Shown one piece after another: positions 1 through 7,851 of a stretch of 64,000 nt of DNA. The notes beneath the pieces were generated by a model that saw only the letters and a list, made by a program, of their open reading frames with translations, searched no databases and was not told the DNA's origin. How positions within the stretch are numbered: the first letter of the stretch is position 1; each line of letters starts with the position of its first letter. The stretch lies in the NCBI RefSeq assembly GCF_036961565.1, contig NZ_JBAMDD010000015.1:1-64000 (forward strand). The letters run 5' to 3'. The stretch is from Chitinimonas sp036961565 (GTDB lineage Bacteria; Pseudomonadota; Gammaproteobacteria; Burkholderiales; Chitinimonadaceae). The position numbers and the translations under genes are program-made.

Positions 1-5
1 TAGTC

Positions 6-1067
6 CTAGACGGACGCGATGGGTATATAGGGGCTGGCGGGCGTGCCGGGCGGCTTGGTCAGGGTGCGTGCGATGGCGGCTTCGACCAGATTGCTGTCCA
101 GCTGCTCCATACAATCGAAATGCTTGAGTGGGCAATTGCGTTCGAAGCAAGGGCTGCACTCGAGATCCAGCGAGACGATTTCGGCCCTGTCGCTCAGCGG
201 CGGGGTGAACTCTGGGCTGCTGGAGCCATACAGTGCCACCAAGGGGCGTTCCAGCGCAGCAGCCACATGCATCAGGCCTGAATCATTGGTGACCACCATA
301 TGGGCCAGCGACAGCAGGTCTATCGCCTGGGCCAGCGAAGTGCGGCCCGCCAAGTCTACCAGCGGGACGCCAGCCAGCCGGCTGATGGCTTGGGTTTCGG
401 CCTGATCCTTGGCCGAGCCGAACAGCCAGACTGCGTAACCCTGCGAAACCAGGCGGCGGGCCAAATCAGCAAAATGCCGGGCTGGCCAGCGTTTGGCCGG
501 GCCATACTCGGCGCCAGGGCAAAAAGCCACGATGGGGCGTTCGGTATCCAGCCCCAGGCTGCTCAGGGCTGCCTGCTGTTGTTCCGGCTGTATGGTCAGC
601 CTTGGTGCCGGGATGGGGCGTGGCAAGGGGTTGCCGGGCACACGCTCAGCCAGGATGGCGAAGCGCTCCACCATCTGCGGCAGAGCCTTGGGGTTGAGGG
701 TGCGGGCATCGTTGAGCAGGCCGTAGCGTGATTCACCAATAAAGCCGGTGCGCAGCGGGATGCGGGCAAACCAGGGCACCAGTGCCGATTTGAGTGAGTT
801 CGGCAGCAAGATGGCCTGGTCGAACTGGCCACGCAGGCTACGCCCCAGACGGTAGCGGGCACCCAGCTTGAGTGCGCCGTGGCCGAAAGGGTTGCGCAGG
901 GTGGCATCCACCTCGGGCATGCGCTCAAGCAGGGGCAGGGTCCAGTCCGGCGCCATGACGGTGAGATGGGCGTCGGGCTGGTACTGCTTCAGGCGCCGAT
1001 AAAGCGGCTGGGCCATGACGCTGTCGCCCACCCAGGCAGGCGCAACTACGAGAATGCGATCAGGCAT
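6..1067 (-). CDS. waaF: LPS heptosyltransferase II
   Basis: This glycosyltransferase family 9 enzyme adds the second heptose to the LPS inner core from ADP-heptose at the cytoplasmic face of the inner membrane. The product is 353 residues, usual for the family. It opens with MPDRILVVAPAWVGD and near the C-terminus has the ADP-heptose-binding stretch NDSGLMHVAAALERP followed by LYGSSSPEFTPP. A longer in-frame reading to 1190 exists, but the homologous part begins at the ATG at 1065-1067, eight bases after the stop of the upstream zinc-finger gene, so the longer N-terminus is probably not translated. It is the last gene of an ilvE/zinc-finger/waaF run. waaC is the main alternative, but the sequence fits waaF better. 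Confidence 0.92.
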   Translation of the reverse strand: MPDRILVVAPAWVGDSVMAQPLYRRLKQYQPDAHLTVMAPDWTLPLLERMPEVDATLRNPFGHGALKLGARYRLGRSLRGQFDQAILLPNSLKSALVPWFARIPLRTGFIGESRYGLLNDARTLNPKALPQMVERFAILAERVPGNPLPRPIPAPRLTIQPEQQQAALSSLGLDTERPIVAFCPGAEYGPAKRWPARHFADLARRLVSQGYAVWLFGSAKDQAETQAISRLAGVPLVDLAGRTSLAQAIDLLSLAHMVVTNDSGLMHVAAALERPLVALYGSSSPEFTPPLSDRAEIVSLDLECSPCFERNCPLKHFDCMEQLDSNLVEAAIARTLTKPPGTPASPYIPIASV

Positions 1068-1075
1068 TGCCAGGC

Positions 1076-1279
1076 TCAGTGGCCGTGGCCAACGGGACCG
1101 CCTTTGAGTACGTACTTGGTGCCGCAATAGGGGCACAGTGCTTCGCCGGTATTGCCCACCGGGATAACCACGCGCGGGTGGGCATTCCACTTCACCATAT
1201 CGGGCATGGGGCAGTACAGGGGCAGATCCTTGGCTTCGACTTCGATCTGGCTACGGTTATTTTCTTTGAGTTGCGTCAT
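1076..1279 (-). CDS. CHCC-type zinc-finger protein
   Basis: A 67-residue protein with the zf-CHCC arrangement, related to the zinc-binding part of the mitochondrial complex I subunit NDUFS6. The probable ligands are the Cys in LYCPMPDMVKWNAHPR, the His of that stretch, and CPYCGTKY; a His-rich end (GPVGHGH) follows. Its cellular role in bacteria is not established. The gene lies between ilvE and waaF on the same strand. A good Shine-Dalgarno (AAGGAAG) precedes the ATG at 1277-1279. The length and complete set of cysteines argue that it is intact. Confidence 0.85.
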   Translation of the reverse strand: MTQLKENNRSQIEVEAKDLPLYCPMPDMVKWNAHPRVVIPVGNTGEALCPYCGTKYVLKGGPVGHGH

Positions 1280-1301
1280 GGTGCTTCCTTTTTACGTACT
1301 A

Positions 1302-1324
1302 CCCGGCCGCTGTCGGCGGCCGGG
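1302..1324 (-). other. GC-rich hairpin between ilvE and zinc-finger gene
   Basis: CCCGGCCGC (1302-1310) and GCGGCCGGG (1316-1324) form a perfect 9-bp stem with a 5-base loop. On the minus strand it lies just after the ilvE stop, but no T-run follows. It may slow polymerase or shield the 3' end of ilvE mRNA rather than act as a full terminator. Confidence 0.5.
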
Positions 1325-1346
1325 AGTGGATATCGGGTGTCGTTGA

Positions 1347-2267
1347 TCAGACCCAGCTCAGCCAGTCGTTGTGCTTGGCGGACTCGCCCTTGACGGCAGC
1401 AAAGTAGGCTGCCTGCAACTGGGTGGTGATGGGCCCGCGGCTGCCTTCGCCTATGGTGCGGCCATCCAGCTCGCGTATGGGGGTGATTTCGGCGGCTGTG
1501 CCAGTAAAGAAGGCTTCATCGGCGATATAGAGCTCGTCGCGGGTGATGCGCTTCTCAATGACTTCGTAGCCGTGTTCGGCCGCCAGCTGGAAAATGCTGT
1601 CGCGGGTAATGCCTGCCAGGCAGGAGGTCAGGTCAGGTGTGTAGATCTTGCCCTTGCGGATGACGAAGATGTTCTCGCCCGAGCCTTCGGCCACATAGCC
1701 GTCCACGTCCAGCAGCAGGGCTTCTTCGTAACCGTCGCGTACGGCTTCGGTATTGGCCAGGATGGAATTCATGTAGTTGCCATTGGCCTTGGCCTTGCAC
1801 ATGGTGACGTTGACATGATGACGGGTGAAGGACGAGGTCTTGACCCGTATGCCCTTCTCCAGCCCGTCGGCACCCAGATAGGCGCCCCAGGGCCAGGCTG
1901 CCACGATCACATGTACATCGCCCAGCGGCGGTGCAATGCCCAGCTTGCCTGAGCCATAGAAAGCCATGGGACGGAAATAGCACGACTTGAGCTTGTTCTC
2001 GCGTACCACCTGCTTGTGGGCCTCGTTGATCTCATCCTTGCTGTAGGGCAGGGTCATGCCGAGGATTTTGGCCGAGTTGAACAGGCGGTCGGTATGGTCC
2101 TGCAGGCGGAAGATTGCCGGGCCCTTGCTGGTTTCGTAGGCGCGCACGCCCTCAAAGACGCCAAGGCCATAGTGCAGGGTATGGGTCAGCACATGGGTAT
2201 TGGCATCGCGCCAATCCACCAGTTTGCCGTCATACCAGATGACGCCGTCGCGATCGGACATGGACAT
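1347..2267 (-). CDS. ilvE: Branched-chain amino acid aminotransferase
   Basis: A PLP-dependent class IV aminotransferase that performs the last step of Leu, Ile and Val synthesis (2-oxo acid plus glutamate). The 306-residue product has the family pattern: HYGLGVFEGVRAY early, the Schiff-base lysine in KANGNYMNS (about residue 160), the GYVAEGSGENIF phosphate-binding region and GTAAEITPI near the C-terminus. Three in-frame ATGs exist. The one at 2265-2267 is chosen because GAGGAG (complement of 2275-2280) lies seven bases upstream. It is the first gene of the run ilvE, zinc-finger protein, waaF. Confidence 0.95.
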   Translation of the reverse strand: MSMSDRDGVIWYDGKLVDWRDANTHVLTHTLHYGLGVFEGVRAYETSKGPAIFRLQDHTDRLFNSAKILGMTLPYSKDEINEAHKQVVRENKLKSCYFRPMAFYGSGKLGIAPPLGDVHVIVAAWPWGAYLGADGLEKGIRVKTSSFTRHHVNVTMCKAKANGNYMNSILANTEAVRDGYEEALLLDVDGYVAEGSGENIFVIRKGKIYTPDLTSCLAGITRDSIFQLAAEHGYEVIEKRITRDELYIADEAFFTGTAAEITPIRELDGRTIGEGSRGPITTQLQAAYFAAVKGESAKHNDWLSWV

Positions 2268-2394
2268 GCTTGTTCTCCTCAAGTCTTGCTGCCGCAGGCA
2301 GGTGTTTCAGCCAAAGAGGGCATTTTAGCGGTTTCACTCACTGCGCTCCATGCATGGCGTAATATCCGGCCCATTAATCATGGAGAGGCGTGCT

Positions 2395-2796
2395 ATGTCC
2401 CTGGCTTACAGCTGCATTCTGATTGCCGTATTGCTGCCCTATGTGTGGATCTGCTTTGCCAAATTCGGGCGCCAGCCCGATGGCAGCAAGCTACGCTACA
2501 ACAATCATACTCCCCGCTTGCAGCAGGCACAGATGGAAGGGCGAGCCGCCAGGGCGGTAGGCGCACATCAAAATGCCTTCGAAGCCTTACCGGCATTCGC
2601 TGTCGCCGTGCTGGTGGCGGTGCAGGCGGGGGTGCCGGTGGCGCAGGTGGATATCGCGGCCATGGTATTTATTGTGGCGCGCGTTCTGCATGGCGTCTGC
2701 TACCTGGCAGATTTGCCCCGTGCACGCTCCTTGAGTTGGGTGGTGGGGCTGTTGAGTGTGATCGCCCTGTTCGTGATGGCGCTGCGCTTGGCGTAG
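2395..2796 (+). CDS. MAPEG family membrane protein
   Basis: A 133-residue integral membrane protein with four predicted hydrophobic segments. It resembles the MAPEG family (eicosanoid/glutathione metabolism membrane proteins) through the central NNHTPR, GRAARAVGAHQNAFEALPAF and VARVLHGVCYLAD segments. Bacterial members are mostly uncharacterised and glutathione binding is inferred only from the family. The ATG at 2395 has GGAG about ten bases upstream; an upstream in-frame ATG at 2350 would add a non-conserved leader. It stands alone between ilvE and the Smr gene on opposite strands. Confidence 0.8.
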   Translation: MSLAYSCILIAVLLPYVWICFAKFGRQPDGSKLRYNNHTPRLQQAQMEGRAARAVGAHQNAFEALPAFAVAVLVAVQAGVPVAQVDIAAMVFIVARVLHGVCYLADLPRARSLSWVVGLLSVIALFVMALRLA

Positions 2797-2814
2797 CCGA
2801 GCCTGGGTGGATGG

Positions 2815-3447
2815 TCAGCGCCTGCGGCCACGCAGCAGTACGATCACGGCGCCTGCACCACCGTCCACTTGTCGTGCCTGGCAGAAGGCCTGTACTTCGT
2901 CCCGCTGTACCAGCCAGTTGCGCAGCTTGTTCTTCAGTACGGGCTCCTTGTTCTTGGAGCCGAGACCTTTACCATGGACGATGCGGACGCAGCGCCTGTC
3001 CTGTTGCACACAGTCGTGCACAAAGGCTCCGACAGCGGCGCGGGCTTCGTCGGTATTGAGCCCATGCAGATCCAGATGAGCTTGCACCACCCAATGACCG
3101 CGCCGTAGCTTCTTCATGGTGTCCAGCTTTTGGCCTGCGCGCAGGTAGAGCAGCTCCTCGCCGCTTTCAATTTCATCCCAGGGCCAGAAGTCTGTCATGG
3201 CATCGTGCATGACCAGTCCTTCGTCGTGCAGATGTTGCTGTGGCCAGGGAGAGATGGCTGGGCTGGGATGGGGGAAGGGCAAGGGGTGCTTTAGCGGCTG
3301 GACATCCGCCACGGCTTTGCGGAACAGCGCTGCCTCGTCGTCGGCAACCGGTTTGGCCGGCTGGCCGGCAGGCCGTCCTTTTGCTGCCTTGAGGGTGCGG
3401 GCGAGCGGCTTGAGCTGGTCGGCAAGTAGGGTCTTGGGGCGGGCCAT
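2815..3447 (-). CDS. Smr-domain protein
   Basis: A 210-residue protein ending in an Smr (small MutS-related) domain, a family with DNA or RNA endonuclease members. The domain covers about the last 90 residues and shows LDLHGLNTDEARAAV, then IVHGKGLGSK, then GGAGAVIVLLR. These are the conserved LDxHG, HGKG and GGxGA elements. The N-terminal half is charged and low in complexity, with DDEAALFRKAVADVQPL typical of proteobacterial YdaL/SmrA-like proteins. The start at 3445-3447 was preferred to an ATG seven codons upstream because the family usually begins near this point. It follows trxB on the same strand after a strong hairpin. Confidence 0.88.
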   Translation of the reverse strand: MARPKTLLADQLKPLARTLKAAKGRPAGQPAKPVADDEAALFRKAVADVQPLKHPLPFPHPSPAISPWPQQHLHDEGLVMHDAMTDFWPWDEIESGEELLYLRAGQKLDTMKKLRRGHWVVQAHLDLHGLNTDEARAAVGAFVHDCVQQDRRCVRIVHGKGLGSKNKEPVLKNKLRNWLVQRDEVQAFCQARQVDGGAGAVIVLLRGRRR

Positions 3448-3469
3448 GCGGTATTTTACCTGCTGCAAA

Positions 3470-3500
3470 CGACAAGGCCGCCTCGCGGGCGGCCTTGTCG
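3470..3500 (-). terminator. Strong hairpin after trxB
   Basis: A 13-bp perfect stem, 3470-3482 with 3488-3500 (CGACAAGGCCGCC), and a 5-base loop lie between the trxB stop and the Smr start. On the minus strand only TTT follows, so termination is likely but perhaps incomplete, which would let some transcription run into the Smr gene. Confidence 0.7.
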
Positions 3501-3512
3501 TAAGCGCAAGGC

Positions 3513-4466
3513 TTACTTCAGTGTATCCAGATACTTGTCGGCGTCGAGCGCGGCTTGGCAGCCGGTAGCGGCGCTGGTGATGGCCTGGCGGTAGATATGG
3601 TCTTGCACATCGCCGGCTGCGAACACGCCTGCTACGCTGGTGCTGGTGGCACCGCCCTGATTGCCGCCCTTGGTGATGATGTAACCGTTTTCCATCTCCA
3701 ACTGGCCTGCAAAGATATCAGTGTTGGGTTTGTGGCCGATGGCGATAAAGCAGCCTGTCACGGCCAGGTCCTTGGTGCTGCCGTCCTTGGTGGACTTGAG
3801 GCGTATGCCGTTGACACCGGTGTTGTCACCCAGCACTTCGTCCAGGGTGCTATCCAACTGCAGGCTGATCTTGCCGCTGGCAACCTTTTCCATCAGGTGA
3901 TCGATCAGGATCTTCTCGGCGCGGAAGGTGTCACGGCGGTGTACCAGGGTGACGTGGCTGGCGATATTGGCCAGGTACAGGGCTTCCTCGACGGCAGTAT
4001 TGCCGCCACCAACCACGGCGACCTGTTGGTTGCGGTAGAAGAAGCCATCGCAGGTGGCGCAGCCGGACACACCCTTGCCCATGAAGGCCTCTTCGCTGGG
4101 GAGGCCCAGGTATTGGGCCGATGCGCCCGTGGCGATGATCAGGGCGTCGCAGGTGTATTCGCCGGCATCGCCTATCAGGCGTATGGGCTTTTCGTCGAGC
4201 TTGGTGGTATGAATATGGTCAAACACGATCTCGGTGCCAAAGCGGCGTGCGTGTGCTTCAAAGCGCTGCATCAGCTCAGGCCCTTGCACACCGTCTGCAT
4301 CGGCGGGCCAGTTGTCCACATCTGTGGTAGTCATCAGTTGGCCGCCCTGAGCCAGGCCAGTTACCAGCAGCGGCTTGCGGTTGGCGCGTGCGGCGTAGAC
4401 GGCGGCGGTGTAGCCGGCGGGGCCGGAGCCGAGAATCAGCAGGCTGCTGTGCTTGGTACTGGACAT
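3513..4466 (-). CDS. trxB: Thioredoxin reductase
   Basis: This FAD/NADPH flavoenzyme reduces thioredoxin in the cytoplasm. The 317-residue product has the FAD-binding GSGPAG (residues 13-18), the redox-active CATC (Cys136 and Cys139), the NADPH-binding GGGNTAVEEALYLA, and the C-terminal second FAD motif GVFAAGDVQDHIYRQ. The start at 4464-4466 has AAGGAAC upstream. Reading further upstream adds 29 residues without family similarity. It is monocistronic or weakly coupled to the Smr gene through the hairpin at 3470-3500. Confidence 0.96.
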   Translation of the reverse strand: MSSTKHSSLLILGSGPAGYTAAVYAARANRKPLLVTGLAQGGQLMTTTDVDNWPADADGVQGPELMQRFEAHARRFGTEIVFDHIHTTKLDEKPIRLIGDAGEYTCDALIIATGASAQYLGLPSEEAFMGKGVSGCATCDGFFYRNQQVAVVGGGNTAVEEALYLANIASHVTLVHRRDTFRAEKILIDHLMEKVASGKISLQLDSTLDEVLGDNTGVNGIRLKSTKDGSTKDLAVTGCFIAIGHKPNTDIFAGQLEMENGYIITKGGNQGGATSTSVAGVFAAGDVQDHIYRQAITSAATGCQAALDADKYLDTLK

Positions 4467-4618
4467 GGCGGGTTCCTTTTTGTTTGGATACTGGGAAAGC
4501 TGGCGTGGCTGGCTGTGGCCGGTCACAATTGGGCGATAGTATAAGTCCGGCATCGCAAAGGAATTAAATTGATTGTTTCAATATATCCGATAGCCCACTG
4601 TGCTCCACGAGGTGTGGC

Positions 4619-5329
4619 ATGAGTAGCGCAGGCTTGCTCTGGGCCAGCTTGTGCGGTTTACCGGCCTTGCGCTATTGGCCGGTGCGGCGGGTTTTGATGA
4701 AGCAATTGTACTTCTGCGGCATCGAGGCGCTGCCCTTGCTGCTGTTTGTGGGCGTGGCCGTGGGCGGTATTGTGGTGGCGCAGTTGCATTACCAGATAGG
4801 CCAGAGCGGCGAGGGCAGCCTGCAATTGCTGGCTACCATTACCTTGGGGGAGCTAGCCCCCATGCTGACCGCCATCCTTCTGACGGCACGTTCCAGTTCG
4901 GCCATGGCCAGCGAACTGGCGCTGATGCGTTTTCATGGTGAGCTGACCAGCCTGAGCCGGATGGGCGTGAACATCCATCTGTACCTGGTCATGCCACGGG
5001 TGCTGGGCATGATGCTGGCCTGTGGCGTGCTGACCTTCTACTTTGCAGCGGCTTCGCTGGTTACTGGGGCCATTGCGGTGGCAGGCTTTGGGTGGCTGCA
5101 GGAGCTGACGCGGCTATCGTTGGTGTTGCCGCCGGCTACCTTGTTGCAATGTTTGGCCAAGGGGGTGACGTTTGGCGCGGCGATCGCTGCGGTTGCCTGC
5201 GCGCGCGGCCTGGCTGGGGGGCATAGTGGTACCGATGTGCCCATTGCGGCCTCCAGTGCGGTGATACGTGCCTTGTTGACAGTGTTTGCGTTGGACCTGG
5301 TATTCATTGTGGTGAGGTATTACGCATGA
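4619..5329 (+). CDS. MlaE-type permease of an MCE lipid transporter
   Basis: A 236-residue inner-membrane permease of the MlaE/YrbE family, which moves phospholipids or other lipids between inner membrane and an MCE protein. It has about five hydrophobic segments and the family core ELAPMLTAILLTARSSSAMASELALM (residues about 78-103). It is first in a four-gene operon in which every junction overlaps: its stop overlaps the next start (ATGA at 5326-5329). GAGGTG precedes its ATG. E. coli MlaE is about 260 residues, so it is slightly short but looks complete. It should work with the MCE protein at 5877; the ATPase question is described in the next entry. Confidence 0.85.
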   Translation: MSSAGLLWASLCGLPALRYWPVRRVLMKQLYFCGIEALPLLLFVGVAVGGIVVAQLHYQIGQSGEGSLQLLATITLGELAPMLTAILLTARSSSAMASELALMRFHGELTSLSRMGVNIHLYLVMPRVLGMMLACGVLTFYFAAASLVTGAIAVAGFGWLQELTRLSLVLPPATLLQCLAKGVTFGAAIAAVACARGLAGGHSGTDVPIAASSAVIRALLTVFALDLVFIVVRYYA

Positions 5330-5877
5330 GCCTGCTCAGCCTGACGTATGAGGGTGGGGCTGCTCGCCTCCAGCCTGGCGGGCGGCTGTGGTTGCCGGTG
5401 TCGGGGCATGAGCGTGAGCTGTTGTTTGATACTGCGGCAGCGGCGGTGGCGGGGCCGCATGGCTGGCTGCCAGGTGAGGGCGGGTTGGTGGCCAATCTGC
5501 GTGTATGGGAGAACTGCCTGTTGCCGCTGAGTTATTTCGGGCGGCCGCCGGCCATGGCGGATGAGGCATTGTTCCAGCGATTGCTGGATGGATTGGCGAT
5601 GTCTATGCCGGATCGCGCTGCTTTTGCGGCGTCGCCAGCGGGTAGCCTGACACCAAGACTACGGCGAGTGGCCTGTGGCTTGCGCGCCCTGTTGGCCAGG
5701 CCGGCGCTGTTGCTGGCCGAAAGCGAGTGGTTCGGCAGGTTGGAAGAGGTGGATGCGCTGAATCTGGCTGGGCTGTTTGCCGAGCATTGCCCCCATAGCG
5801 CCTGGCTGGTGCTGGGCAGCCGCCGGCCTGCGGCCTGCTGGGGATTTACTGATGATGACAACCGGGAAGCATCCTGA
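5326..5877 (+). CDS. Degenerate MlaF-like ABC ATPase (no Walker A)
   Basis: A 183-residue protein in the position where an MlaF-type ATPase is expected. It keeps recognisable relics of that fold: LVANLRVWENCLLPLSY (54-70) matches the Q-loop/x-loop stretch, SLTPRLRRVACGLRALLARPALLLAESEW (107-135) matches the signature helix and Walker B, and AWLVLGSRRP (159-168) the H-loop strand. However, there is no GxxGxGKS Walker A, the LSGG signature reads SLTP, the Walker B acid pair is replaced and the H-loop histidine is absent. ATP hydrolysis is therefore unlikely. The reading frame is open, overlaps both neighbours by one to four bases and shows no frameshift, so it appears retained rather than decaying. 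A scaffold role is inference. Confidence 0.7.
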   Translation: MSLLSLTYEGGAARLQPGGRLWLPVSGHERELLFDTAAAAVAGPHGWLPGEGGLVANLRVWENCLLPLSYFGRPPAMADEALFQRLLDGLAMSMPDRAAFAASPAGSLTPRLRRVACGLRALLARPALLLAESEWFGRLEEVDALNLAGLFAEHCPHSAWLVLGSRRPAACWGFTDDDNREAS

Positions 5878-6839
5878 TGCTGCTGCGTGACAATGACCCG
5901 CGCTTTCGTGCGCTACCCTGGAAGCTGGCCTTGTTCGGGCTGGCCGCCTTGATCAGCTCGGCGGCCATCCTGCTGTTTCTGGCCATCAAGCAGGGCTATT
6001 TCGAGGCCAAGACACCGATCAGCTTTATCAGTGACAGCGGCAACGATCTGAAGCTGGGCATGGCGGTGAAGTTTTCTGGCTTCAAGATAGGCGAGGTGAC
6101 CGATCTGAGCTTGGATACCAATGGGCCGGTCAGTCGGGTACGTATCTCGGTCCTGGTGGAGGACAGGCATCTGCGCCTGATCAAGCCTGATTCGGTAGGG
6201 CGTATCGCCAAGGATGGATTGATAGGCGACGGTTATATCGACGTGGGTATCGGTAGTGCCACTGCGCCGCCGGTGGAGCGCGACGCGGAGCTGGAGTTTG
6301 TGCCGGCCAAGAGCCTGGACGAGATCATGCGCGAGGTGCGTGATCGGGCCATGCCGGTGATCAATGAGGTGGAGACCATGATACAGCGGGTGAATGACCC
6401 GCAGGGAGATCTGCACCAGACCCTGAAGAATCTGCGTACCTTCTCGGCCGGCCTGAACGAGACGCGTCACAACCTGGACCAGGTGCTGATCAGCGTCAAC
6501 CAGCTTACCGGCAAGGAGGTGCCGGCAACCTTGGCTACCACGCGGCAGGCACTGGAGCGGGCGGATGCCTCGTTGCTGCAGATAGAGCAGCGCATGCCCG
6601 GCTTGCTGGATAAGGCCGACCGTACCCTGGGCCACCTTGAGGCGGCGGGGAATGCCACCAATCAGCTGGTGAAACAGATAGGGCCGGACGCGGTGGGGCT
6701 GGTGCACGAAGGGCGGGAGCTCTCTCGCAAGGGCAATGAAACCATCGATGCGGTAACGGGGGCGTGGCCTTTGAACAAACTGATCACGCCACCCGCGAGC
6801 CAGCCGCCGCGCAGTGATAGCCAGGGGGTGGCGCCATGA
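5877..6839 (+). CDS. MlaD-family MCE protein
   Basis: A 320-residue inner-membrane-anchored periplasmic MCE protein. A single transmembrane segment (about residues 17-35, LALFGLAALISSAAILLFL) is followed by one MCE domain (about 40-122) with the typical LKLGMAVKFSGFKIGEV and IAKDGLIGDGYIDV stretches. A long helical C-terminal region (about 150-300) follows, longer than in E. coli MlaD and more like single-MCE proteins that form extended tubes. Its ATG overlaps the TGA of the ATPase relic (TGATG at 5875-5879), implying translational coupling. It probably binds the permease at 4619 and passes lipid toward the outer membrane. Confidence 0.88.
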   Translation: MLLRDNDPRFRALPWKLALFGLAALISSAAILLFLAIKQGYFEAKTPISFISDSGNDLKLGMAVKFSGFKIGEVTDLSLDTNGPVSRVRISVLVEDRHLRLIKPDSVGRIAKDGLIGDGYIDVGIGSATAPPVERDAELEFVPAKSLDEIMREVRDRAMPVINEVETMIQRVNDPQGDLHQTLKNLRTFSAGLNETRHNLDQVLISVNQLTGKEVPATLATTRQALERADASLLQIEQRMPGLLDKADRTLGHLEAAGNATNQLVKQIGPDAVGLVHEGRELSRKGNETIDAVTGAWPLNKLITPPASQPPRSDSQGVAP

Positions 6840-7621
6840 GGCACGGATTGATCATCATGGCGCTGTTGCTGACCGCCTGTGCCAGTGGCCCGACGCAGCC
6901 TGCCATGCGCAAGCAGGCAGAGACCGCCAGCCAGGTTGCCGCACGTGCCAGCGGAGAAGGCAAGTGGACGGTTGCTGTGCAGCTGTGGCAAGAGGCGGCG
7001 CGTCGGCATCTGGCCTTGGATGATGGGCAGGGTGTGGCGATTGCCGCGCTGGCCCAGGCCCAGGCGCTGCAGCGCCTGGGTCGCCTGGACGAGGCGACGC
7101 GCCTGCTTGATAGCCTGTTGCCAGAAGGTGCGTACCCGGTGGTGCAGCAGGCAGAGGCGCGCTATCAGTTGGCCCTGTTGAAGGCTGATCAGGGAGAGTG
7201 GGCGGCGGTTGGTCGTTTGCTGGATGCGGCAGAGCGAGATGCCGGCCAGGATGCGGAACTCAGGGCTGCCGTGGCTAATCTACGAGCCCGTGCTGCCTGG
7301 GTTGCTGGTGATTGGCTGGGGGTGCGGCAATATGCTGCCACGGCGCTCACGACGGCCGGACCTGCCAGCGGTGAGCGTGCCAATGCCCTGCGCCTGCAGG
7401 GGCAGGCGGCCATGCGCCTGCTGGATTGGCCTGTGGCTACGCAAGCGCTGGAGGCGGCTTTGCAACTGGACAAGCAACTAGCCCGCCCTGGCGGCATCGC
7501 TGCTGATCTGCGGGCCTTGGCCGAGCTGGCAGCCCTGCGCGCCGACCCATCGGCGCAGGCGCTGGCCGAACGTGCAGCCAGGGTGTGTGAGGCGGCGGGA
7601 GCCGAGTTTTGCCGGCCCTGA
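6836..7621 (+). CDS. TPR-rich lipoprotein of the MCE operon
   Basis: A 261-residue predicted lipoprotein: signal MRHGLIIMALLLTAC with the lipobox cysteine at position 15 and no Asp at +2, suggesting outer-membrane sorting. The mature part is almost wholly helical with TPR-like units (GEGKWTVAVQLWQEAARRH, LGRLDEATRLLDSLL, LDWPVATQALEAALQLDK). The start overlaps the MCE stop (ATGA at 6836-6839). Other MCE systems (Pqi, for example) include an outer-membrane lipoprotein partner, so a docking role is plausible but inferred. No closer family was recognised. Confidence 0.7.
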   Translation: MRHGLIIMALLLTACASGPTQPAMRKQAETASQVAARASGEGKWTVAVQLWQEAARRHLALDDGQGVAIAALAQAQALQRLGRLDEATRLLDSLLPEGAYPVVQQAEARYQLALLKADQGEWAAVGRLLDAAERDAGQDAELRAAVANLRARAAWVAGDWLGVRQYAATALTTAGPASGERANALRLQGQAAMRLLDWPVATQALEAALQLDKQLARPGGIAADLRALAELAALRADPSAQALAERAARVCEAAGAEFCRP

Positions 7622-7700
7622 ATGCCACTCAATGCCATTTAACCAGGCAGCTGCTCAAGGTATCTGGAGGGTGGCTGGCGGGAGTGAATACCGGTGTGGC

Positions 7701-7730
7701 TTGAGGGAAATTGGGTTTTGTGTCTATAAT
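7701..7730 (+). promoter_or_regulatory. Sigma-70 promoter of rpsB
   Basis: TTGAGG (7701-7706) and a perfect TATAAT (7725-7730) are separated by 18 bases. Transcription would start near 7737, giving a leader of about 115 bases before rpsB. Confidence 0.75.
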
Positions 7731-7736
7731 CGCTGG

Positions 7737-7851
7737 CTTCCCAAATCCGGGAAGAGAATTTACCCGTCCGCGCAAGCCAGGGTGCATCCGTCTCAGGACG
7801 ATGTGTCGGTCGCGGGCGGTAAGTCCATAACCCTTGCATTGGAGTTACCCT
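7737..7851 (+). promoter_or_regulatory. Structured 5' leader of rpsB
   Basis: Three nested pairings are visible: CTTCCC/GGGAAG (7737-7754), CGTC-TCAG-GACG (7789-7800), and an enclosing 9-bp pairing of 7764-7772 with 7811-7819 (one G-U). In E. coli ribosomal protein S2 represses its own operon through the leader; a similar role here is inference. Confidence 0.5.
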
